A DNA stretch of 5,429 nt, from assembly GCA_003499325.1 (NCBI GenBank), contig DNIP01000131.1, forward strand, positions 1 through 5,429. The letters run 5' to 3'. This document shows positions 1 to 4,359 of this stretch, in pieces. The stretch is from Oscillospiraceae bacterium. GTDB lineage: Bacteria; Bacillota; Clostridia; Oscillospirales; Acutalibacteraceae. The notes beneath the pieces were generated by a model, which was not told where the DNA came from, did no database searches, and worked only from the letters and a program-made list of their open reading frames with translations. Position numbers and translations under genes: made by a program. Within the stretch, counting starts at the first letter, position 1. Each line of letters opens with the position of its first letter.

Positions 1-182
1 GTGACCAGCACCCAGCCGAGCATCGGCATCAAAAACTGAAAAAAGCTGTATGTGCCCGCGACGGCAGTACATTTGAGCCGCCGCATATGCGGTTCACTCA
101 GACCGTTGGCGATCGATACCGAAAAGGCATCCATCGCCAGCCCTATGCCGAGGAGTATGGAGTTAAAGAGAAACAGCCACAT
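1..182 (-). CDS. mntP: Manganese efflux pump MntP, N-terminal part (cut by window edge)
   Basis: MntP (formerly YebN) is a small inner-membrane protein that exports Mn2+. The start is the ATG read on the minus strand at 182-180, and 60 codons are present before the window ends. Residues 3-25 form a hydrophobic helix containing MDAFSVSIANGL (17-28), the family hallmark; the aspartate (D18 here) corresponds to the conserved membrane aspartate of E. coli MntP. A second hydrophobic stretch (about 37-60) ends in LMPMLGW, also typical of the family. The start lies 8 bases after the stop of the DUF1284 gene. Its ribosome binding site is weak (GTGAG, 7 bases before the start, inside the upstream stop region), so it is probably translated from the shared transcript. 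No yybP-ykoY manganese riboswitch can lie directly in front of it, because there is no room. The full protein is normally about 180-190 residues, so roughly two thirds is missing. Confidence 0.9.
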   Translation of the reverse strand, partial: MWLFLFNSILLGIGLAMDAFSVSIANGLSEPHMRRLKCTAVAGTYSFFQFLMPMLGWVLV

Positions 183-190
183 AGAATCGC

Positions 191-568
191 TCACTTTTCA
201 CAGATACTAAGCCATTGGCAGTCGCGGCAGACCTCTTTGAGCCTGCCGGCTTTGATGATACTATCATATGCGCGGGTATAACATTCATGCCAAGAAAGGA
301 CAGAACCGACCGAAAGCGCCATCATTTCCAGCGCTCTTTGATCGATGCCGCGCACCTTTTCGTCATGATCGCAAACGCCACCTGTGTTATGCGGGCACTG
401 ACCGCACAGGATATCACAGCCGTCTACGAGGGTGATCGCGGGATCGCCGCGCTGCAACATTTCGATCACATCGGTCATATGGCGGATGAAGGCTTCACTG
501 TAGCCCTTGCCCTCAAAGAAACGGATACACAGCGCGTGATGGGGACGGAGCAAATGCGGTTCGTTCAC
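191..568 (-). CDS. DUF1284 cysteine-rich protein, putative metal/Fe-S binding
   Basis: This is a 125-residue soluble protein of the DUF1284 family, function unknown. The family signature is clear: RPHHALCIRFFEGKGYSE at residues 8-25, a central C-x3-C-x2-C with a further Cys (C51, C55, C58, C66; CDILCGQCPH), and a C-terminal C-x2-C-x5-C (C114, C117, C123; CRDCQWLSIC). Nine cysteines plus H10/H11 suggest a metal or Fe-S cluster, but that is inference. I chose the GTG at 568-566 because it puts the conserved RPHH motif at the very N-terminus, overlaps the bioY stop as GTGA, and has GAAGG (583-579) 10 bases upstream. The same frame stays open further upstream, but there it runs antiparallel-free through bioY in the wrong frame and gives a non-protein-like Arg/His-rich sequence. 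Its position between bioY and mntP suggests co-expression with both. Confidence 0.88.
   Translation of the reverse strand: MNEPHLLRPHHALCIRFFEGKGYSEAFIRHMTDVIEMLQRGDPAITLVDGCDILCGQCPHNTGGVCDHDEKVRGIDQRALEMMALSVGSVLSWHECYTRAYDSIIKAGRLKEVCRDCQWLSICEK
565..568 (-). other. GTGA stop/start overlap between bioY and the DUF1284 gene
   Basis: Read on the minus strand, GTGA contains the GTG start of the DUF1284 gene (568-566) and the TGA stop of bioY (567-565). Such four-base overlaps usually mean translational coupling: ribosomes ending bioY restart on the next gene. A GAAGG site 10 bases before the GTG supports re-initiation. This overlap also decides the start choice for the downstream gene. Confidence 0.8.
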
Positions 569-1119
569 AGGGTAACGACCTTCGAAAGACGGTTGGAGAG
601 GATCACTGCGAGCGCGATCTTCACCGCGTCGGGGATCAGGAACGGCACCACGCACAGCAGCAGTGATTCGCCGAGGTGCATCTTGGTCACGACCATGAAC
701 CAAACGGTGCCGACCGCATAGCAGAGCAGTACGCCGACTGCCATGGCGATCGTGAGCGGCAGCGCCTTGCGCTTCCACTTGTCCGCCGCAAAGCCGACGA
801 CGAGCGCCGTTAAAATGAAGCCGATGATATAGCCGCCCGTGGGACCCGCCAGAATCCCGATACCGCCCGACATTCCCGCAAATACGGGTGCACCGACCGC
901 GCCGAGCAGGATATAGATGAGCACGCTGAGCGTGCCGCGCTTCCAGCCAAGCATGGCGGCGGCAAGGCAGACCGCGAAGGTTTGCAGGGTGACGGGCACC
1001 TCGCCGATGGGGATGCTGATGATGGAGCATACCGCGATCAGCGCGGTGAACATAGCGGTAAAGACCAGATCCTTGACCGCTGTGGGAGCTTTTTTGTTGT
1101 CATGGGTGTTTGCAGACAT
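565..1119 (-). CDS. bioY: Biotin transporter BioY (ECF transporter S component)
   Basis: BioY is the substrate-binding membrane subunit of the energy-coupling-factor biotin importer. The 184-residue length and about six hydrophobic segments fit the family (about 180-200). Visible signatures are GEVPVTLQTFAV (39-50), LGAVGAPVFAGMSGG (72-86), the glycine-rich GPTGGY (92-97) and the C-terminal IPDAVK (162-167), all in the expected order. The short N-terminal tail (1-17) is polar. The start ATG (1119-1117) has AGAGG (1130-1126) 6 bases upstream. There is no adjacent EcfA/EcfT (BioM/BioN) gene in the window, so it probably shares a general ECF module encoded elsewhere, as is common in Firmicutes. 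A strong sigma-A promoter lies directly upstream and implies a leader of only about 20 bases, so no riboswitch. I see no convincing BirA operator (paired TTGTTAAC/GTTAACAA-like half-sites). The stop overlaps the GTG of the DUF1284 gene. Confidence 0.95.
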   Translation of the reverse strand: MSANTHDNKKAPTAVKDLVFTAMFTALIAVCSIISIPIGEVPVTLQTFAVCLAAAMLGWKRGTLSVLIYILLGAVGAPVFAGMSGGIGILAGPTGGYIIGFILTALVVGFAADKWKRKALPLTIAMAVGVLLCYAVGTVWFMVVTKMHLGESLLLCVVPFLIPDAVKIALAVILSNRLSKVVTL

Positions 1120-1148
1120 AATATACCTCTTTCCTTTGAACTAAGTGT

Positions 1149-1177
1149 ATTATACGATGTTTTATAGAGGAAGTCAA
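1149..1177 (-). promoter_or_regulatory. Sigma-A-type promoter of the bioY operon
   Basis: On the minus strand, TTGACT (1177-1172) and a perfect TATAAT (1154-1149) are separated by exactly 17 bases. This is a near-consensus housekeeping promoter pointing at bioY. Transcription should begin around 1142, giving a leader of about 20 bases that carries only the ribosome binding site. The match suggests high basal expression unless a repressor acts; no recognised operator overlaps it. Confidence 0.85.
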
Positions 1178-1184
1178 ACACTCT

Positions 1185-1196
1185 CCGCCACGGCGG
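1185..1196. repeat. Short GC-rich inverted repeat in the divergent intergenic region
   Basis: CCGCC (1185-1189) and GGCGG (1192-1196) form a 5-base inverted repeat with a 2-base centre, standing out in AT-rich DNA just upstream of the bioY -35 box. The spacer is too short for a stable RNA hairpin, so if it has a role it would be as a DNA site. No protein binding it can be named. Confidence 0.25.
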
Positions 1197-1253
1197 TTTT
1201 GTATAAGTTGAATAGAAAAGAGGAGCAAATATCGCCATAGTGCGGATTGCGTT

Positions 1254-1282
1254 TTGTCAATCTTTATGATATTATATAATAT
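1254..1282 (+). promoter_or_regulatory. Probable promoter of the alpha-galactoside cluster
   Basis: On the plus strand, TTGTCA (1254-1259) is a good -35 match. Two overlapping -10 candidates follow: the perfect TATAAT at 1275-1280 (15-base spacer, short) or TAATAT at 1277-1282 (17-base spacer, weaker match). Either places the transcription start around 1287-1290 and gives a leader of about 75 bases before the ATG at 1365. The -10 area is itself a perfect palindrome (1269-1282), which may simply reflect AT-richness or be a binding site. This promoter is divergent from that of bioY, and their -35 boxes are about 76 bases apart. Confidence 0.6.
1269..1282. repeat. Perfect 14-base AT palindrome over the -10 region
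   Basis: ATATTATATAATAT is identical to its own reverse complement and covers both -10 candidates of the plus-strand promoter. It could be a repressor site blocking the -10, or a consequence of pure A/T sequence. Nothing in the window encodes a regulator to pair with it. Confidence 0.4.
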
Positions 1283-1292
1283 GTATAAAAAT

Positions 1293-1331
1293 AACCTAAT
1301 ACAACTATTAGTTTTTATCACTTCAACTAAT
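1293..1331. repeat. Three alternating CTAAT/ATTAG boxes in the leader
   Basis: Three related half-sites occur in alternating orientation: AACCTAAT (1293-1300), ATTAGTT (1307-1313) and AACTAAT (1325-1331). The first two form an 8-base inverted repeat with one mismatch around a 6-base spacer; the second and third form a perfect 7-base inverted repeat around an 11-base spacer. The middle box belongs to both. They lie just downstream of the predicted transcription start, a common place for an operator of a sugar-responsive repressor; in RNA they would give only weak, mutually exclusive AU hairpins. No known regulator motif is recognised. Confidence 0.4.
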
Positions 1332-1352
1332 TAAACCGTGATAAAAGTAACG

Positions 1353-1358
1353 AGGAGG
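1353..1358 (+). promoter_or_regulatory. Consensus ribosome binding site fixing the start at 1365
   Basis: A perfect AGGAGG lies 6 bases before the ATG at 1365. An in-frame GTG at 1338 would extend the protein by nine residues (MIKVTRRVT), but the ribosome binding site itself would then be inside the coding region and the GTG has no such site upstream. The ATG is therefore preferred. Confidence 0.9.
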
Positions 1359-1364
1359 GTCACG

Positions 1365-2834
1365 ATGGCTGACAGAAGCAAAATCATTTTCGGCAACCAA
1401 ATGAGCGCGAAGGATTACAAAAAAGCGCTCGAAAGCAAGAAGAAATATCTACGGCAATTCGGCGACGACAGCAAGGCGGCTTATTCCGCCAAGCTGGTCG
1501 AGAACGCCACCCTGCATGAGCCCTTAGGCGTGTATGATATCCGCGTGAACGAGGGCGAGGGCGAGATCCCCTTTGACACCGAGAAGGGCATCATCGTCGG
1601 CAACATCCGCATGGGCTTTGGTCACTACCGTATCTCCATCGCGATGGCGTCCGCCGCCAAGGCGCTGGGCTACACCCCCTACTGGATGGATCTGAACTCC
1701 TACAAGGACACCACCTGCACCAAGGTCATCGGCAAGCAGAACGATCTGTACAGCCTCGGCTCACGCCTGAGCCAAAAATTCTCTCTGTTCAACAAGCTCG
1801 TATGGGAGCCGATGAACTACGAGGGCTTCCGGCAGCTGAGCTACAATGCCGCCGACCAGAAGAACGCCGAGCTGATGGCGCCCGTATTCCACAGCGTTCC
1901 CAAGGACATCCCGCTGATCGGCACCCATGTATGGCCGGCTCAGGCGGCGCTGCACGCGGGCATGAAGCACGTGGTCAACGCCATTCCCGATAACTGGCCG
2001 ATGGCGCTCCACCTCGCCGAGGGCGCGACCCACACCATCCAGACGCACCAGAGCTATATGGGCTACCGAATTCTCAACGGCTTTAAGAAAAAGGAAGTCC
2101 TCAACCCTATGCCCGCGGAGGATCTGGTCTATACAGGACATTACATCGACCATGAGCTGGTCGCGAATATCGAAAAGGACTGTGACGCTAGGCTTGCGCG
2201 CAAGAAGAACGGCGAGCCGATGCGCTTCCTGCTCACGATCGGCGGCGCGGGCGCTCAGCGCGAGCTGTTCGCGGCTGTCATCAAATACCTGATGCCCGCC
2301 GTCAAGGCGAAGAAAGCCGCTCTCTATGTCAACGTGGGCGACTATAAGGCGGTATGGGAGGAGCTGTGCCGCGAGATCCCGAGCCTGAATGACGTCAGCA
2401 CCACCCACTTCAACGACTGGGCGGACACCAACGCCTTTACACAGGACGCGATCGTCGGCAATGTTGAGGGCGTACACGCGTTCTGGCACGAGAACATCTT
2501 TGAGGCGGTCTACTGCACCAACCTCTTGATGCGTTCGGCGGATGTTCTGCTGACGAAGCCCAGCGAGCTTGCGTTCTACCCCATCCCCAAGCTGTTCTTA
2601 AAACGCATCGGCGGTCACGAAAAGTGGGGCGCGATCCACTCCGCCGAGATGGGCGACGGCACCCTCGAGTGCGAGGATATCCCGCACACCCTGCAAATGG
2701 TCAAGCTGTTCCTCGAGGAAGAGGACACCCTCAAATACATGTGCGACCGCATCAAAGCGAACAAGGCCGCGGGACTCTATGACGGCGCGTATGAGGTCGT
2801 CAAGCTCGCGATGGCAAAGAAATCGGAATCATAA
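1365..2834 (+). CDS. Uncharacterised GT-B / GT28-like glycosyltransferase-type protein
   Basis: This 489-residue soluble protein has no signal peptide or membrane segment. I do not recognise a named family, but its layout is that of GT-B enzymes of the MurG / diacylglycerol glycosyltransferase type (GT28). After an unusual polar N-terminal extension (about 1-74) comes a first strand and glycine loop, IIVGNIRMGFGHYR (76-89, with G84, G86, H87), matching the GxGH loop of that class. Then come VVNAIPDNWP (203-212), a linker, a second-domain strand-loop TIGGAGAQRE (291-300) like the GGSQGA loop of MurG, and MRSADVLLTKPSELAF (389-404) followed by GGHEKWGAIHSAEMGDGT (416-433). These parallel the ADVLITKPGG...GxExxNAxxLxxxGxG donor-binding segment. 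Differences are a serine/glutamate pair where GG is usual (TKPSE) and the long N-terminus, so substrate and even catalytic activity are uncertain. It is the first gene of a cluster with a sugar symporter and alpha-galactosidase and has the best ribosome binding site. A galactoside- or nucleotide-sugar-related reaction is inference only. Confidence 0.75.
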   Translation: MADRSKIIFGNQMSAKDYKKALESKKKYLRQFGDDSKAAYSAKLVENATLHEPLGVYDIRVNEGEGEIPFDTEKGIIVGNIRMGFGHYRISIAMASAAKALGYTPYWMDLNSYKDTTCTKVIGKQNDLYSLGSRLSQKFSLFNKLVWEPMNYEGFRQLSYNAADQKNAELMAPVFHSVPKDIPLIGTHVWPAQAALHAGMKHVVNAIPDNWPMALHLAEGATHTIQTHQSYMGYRILNGFKKKEVLNPMPAEDLVYTGHYIDHELVANIEKDCDARLARKKNGEPMRFLLTIGGAGAQRELFAAVIKYLMPAVKAKKAALYVNVGDYKAVWEELCREIPSLNDVSTTHFNDWADTNAFTQDAIVGNVEGVHAFWHENIFEAVYCTNLLMRSADVLLTKPSELAFYPIPKLFLKRIGGHEKWGAIHSAEMGDGTLECEDIPHTLQMVKLFLEEEDTLKYMCDRIKANKAAGLYDGAYEVVKLAMAKKSES

Positions 2835-2836
2835 TC

Positions 2837-2884
2837 GTAGGGACGGGCATTGCCCGTCCGCGGACGACCGATGGTCGTCCCTAC
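2837..2884. repeat. 48-base symmetric double-hairpin palindromic element
   Basis: The element begins 2 bases after the stop of the GT-B gene. It reads GTAG, a perfect 8-base-pair hairpin (2841-2848 with 2852-2859, loop ATT), the dinucleotide GC, a second perfect 8-base-pair hairpin (2862-2869 with 2873-2880, loop GAT), then CTAC. The ends also match each other as 9-base terminal inverted repeats (GTAGGGACG and CGTCCCTAC). The two hairpins are related (GGACGGGC and GGACGACC stems). There is no following T-run, so this is not a standard intrinsic terminator. From memory, similar GTAGGGRCG-type palindromes are scattered in many bacterial genomes; that suggests a REP- or MITE-like repeat. As RNA it could protect the 3' end of the upstream message or lower expression of the downstream genes. 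Confidence 0.85.
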
Positions 2885-2912
2885 ATAAGCGCAACACCAA
2901 TGTACAACTATC

Positions 2913-2917
2913 GGAGG
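2913..2917 (+). promoter_or_regulatory. Ribosome binding site fixing the transporter start at 2923
   Basis: GGAGG lies 5 bases before the ATG at 2923. The reading frame is open further upstream, to 2779 inside the preceding gene and through the double-hairpin element, but that stretch is Arg/Asn-rich and not transporter-like. The MKRLTKKQ start directly before the first membrane helix is typical of the family. Confidence 0.88.
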
Positions 2918-2922
2918 CTAAC

Positions 2923-4323
2923 ATGAAACGATTAACCAAAAAACAAATGAGAATCTTCGCTGTTGGTCAGCTCGGATGGTCAACGCTCAGCGGTATCATC
3001 AGCGCGTGGTTCGTGACCTTCTACCTGCCCACACAGGTAGATATCGACAACGGCGCGATCCAGTACATCGTGCCCGGTCTGGTGATCGGCGGCTTTTTGA
3101 CCGTGCTCGGTCTGATCACCGCCCTGTCCAGAATCTTTGACGCGGTCACCGACCCGTGGATCGCCTCGCTCTCCGACCGCAGTAAGAATCCGCGCGGCAG
3201 ACGTATCCCCTTTATGCAGTACGCGGCGATCCCGCTGTCCGTAGTGACCGTGCTGCTGTTCTGCGCGCCGATCAACGCGATCAGCTCATGGAACATCGTG
3301 TGGATCTCGGTCTTTATCGTGCTGTTCTACCTGTTCATGACCATGTACTGCACGCCGTATAACGCGCTGATCTCTGAATTCGGCAAGACGCAGGACGACC
3401 GTATGTATATCTCCACCGCGATCTCGCTGACCTTCTTCGGCGGTACGATGCTCGCGTACACCCCCTTTGTCTTTGCGGGTATGCTGCGCGGCTCGGTCGG
3501 CTTTGCGTGGAGCTACCGCATCTGCTTCATCGTGCTGGCGATCATCTCGTGCATTTGCATGCTGATCCCGACCTTCGCTTTGAAGGAAAAGGAATTTGTC
3601 GATACCAAGCCCTCCGAGGTCAATATGCTCAAGTCGCTCTCCGCGACCTTCAAGAATAAAAGCTTCCGCACCTTTGCGGGCTCCGATATCATGTACTGGG
3701 TGGGTCTGACCCTCTTCCAGACGGGTCTGCCGTTCTTCGTCAAGGTCAGCATGAAGCTCGACGAGAGCTTTACTATGTATTTCCTCGGCGGCATGACGGT
3801 GCTGTCCGCCTGCTTCTATCCGTTCGTCAGTAAGCTGGTCAAGAAGTTCGGCAAGAAGAAGCTCGTCATCTGCGGCTTCTTGGGGCTGGCTCTCGCGTAT
3901 GTGATCGCGGGTCTGATCGGCGTTATCGGCACCACTGTGATCCCCGGCGTGGTATACGGCGTGGTGATCTGCCTGATCGCGGCATTTCCGATGGCGCTGT
4001 TGGGTATCATCCCGCAGAGCATCGTCGCGGACGTAGCCGAGGCCGACGGTATTGAGACCGGCGAGAACCGCGAGGGCATGTTCTTTGCGGCGCGTACCTT
4101 TGCGATGAAGTTCGGCCAATCGCTCGCGATGCTGGTATTCACGTCGCTGGCGATCATCGGCACGACCCAGAACACCAACAGCAACGATATTACCGCCTCC
4201 GTCACCGGCATGATCTTAGTCGGCTTTGTCGCGGTGGCGTTCTGCGTGCTGGGCGCGATCATCCTGAGCTTCTATAATGAGAAGAAGATCATGCAGACGA
4301 TCGAAAAGAAAAACAAGAAATGA
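2923..4323 (+). CDS. GPH-family (MelB-type) sugar:cation symporter
   Basis: This 466-residue membrane protein belongs to the glycoside-pentoside-hexuronide:cation symporter family (MFS_2), which import glycosides with Na+ or H+. The length fits (450-500), and about twelve hydrophobic segments are visible between residues 11 and 450, with a charged C-terminal tail (453-466). The loop FDAVTDPWIASLSDR (72-86) followed by PRGRRIPF (90-97) matches the MelB cation-site motif: D73 and D77 have the same four-residue spacing as D55 and D59 of Salmonella/E. coli MelB. The conserved late-helix motif is also present: IVADVAEADGIETGENREG (367-385) followed by FFAARTFAMKFGQSLA (387-402). It lies 88 bases after the GT-B gene, with the double hairpin between, and 36 bases before the GH36 gene. 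The neighbour suggests an alpha-galactoside substrate such as melibiose or raffinose; specificity cannot be read from sequence. Confidence 0.92.
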   Translation: MKRLTKKQMRIFAVGQLGWSTLSGIISAWFVTFYLPTQVDIDNGAIQYIVPGLVIGGFLTVLGLITALSRIFDAVTDPWIASLSDRSKNPRGRRIPFMQYAAIPLSVVTVLLFCAPINAISSWNIVWISVFIVLFYLFMTMYCTPYNALISEFGKTQDDRMYISTAISLTFFGGTMLAYTPFVFAGMLRGSVGFAWSYRICFIVLAIISCICMLIPTFALKEKEFVDTKPSEVNMLKSLSATFKNKSFRTFAGSDIMYWVGLTLFQTGLPFFVKVSMKLDESFTMYFLGGMTVLSACFYPFVSKLVKKFGKKKLVICGFLGLALAYVIAGLIGVIGTTVIPGVVYGVVICLIAAFPMALLGIIPQSIVADVAEADGIETGENREGMFFAARTFAMKFGQSLAMLVFTSLAIIGTTQNTNSNDITASVTGMILVGFVAVAFCVLGAIILSFYNEKKIMQTIEKKNKK

Positions 4324-4359
4324 TGATCCCCCATTACAGTTAATCTAAGGAAACTTGAT
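4324..4359 (+). other. Short gap between transporter and GH36 gene
   Basis: Only 36 bases separate the two genes. They contain the GH36 ribosome binding site (AAGGA, 4347-4351) and no hairpin with a T-run and no promoter-like pair of boxes. The two genes should therefore be transcribed together. Confidence 0.7.

Noticed and set aside
569..1030. Upstream extension of the DUF1284 frame through bioY to an ATG at 1030
   Set aside because: The extension is an Arg/His-rich out-of-frame reading of bioY. The family motif begins right after the GTG at 568, which has a ribosome binding site and the GTGA overlap.
1120..1148. Riboswitch in the bioY leader
   Set aside because: The predicted leader is only about 20 bases, too short for any known riboswitch.
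1120..1177. BirA operator in front of bioY
   Set aside because: No pair of TTGTTAAC/GTTAACAA-like half-sites at the usual spacing could be found, although such a site can be degenerate.
1338..1364. GTG start at 1338 for the GT-B gene
   Set aside because: The AGGAGG at 1353-1358 would be inside the coding region; the ATG at 1365 is ideally spaced from it.
1761..2489. Minus-strand open frame (242 codons) opposite the GT-B gene
   Set aside because: The plus strand has the start, ribosome binding site and glycine-loop motifs; this frame shows no recognisable domain.
2837..2884. Intrinsic terminator after the GT-B gene
   Set aside because: The hairpins are strong but are followed by CTACATAAGC, with no T-run, and there are two of them in a symmetric frame; a palindromic repeat fits better.
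3286..4119. Minus-strand open frame (277 codons) opposite the GPH transporter
   Set aside because: Its His/Arg/Asp/Glu-rich composition is a mirror of membrane-helix codons; the plus strand carries the family motifs.
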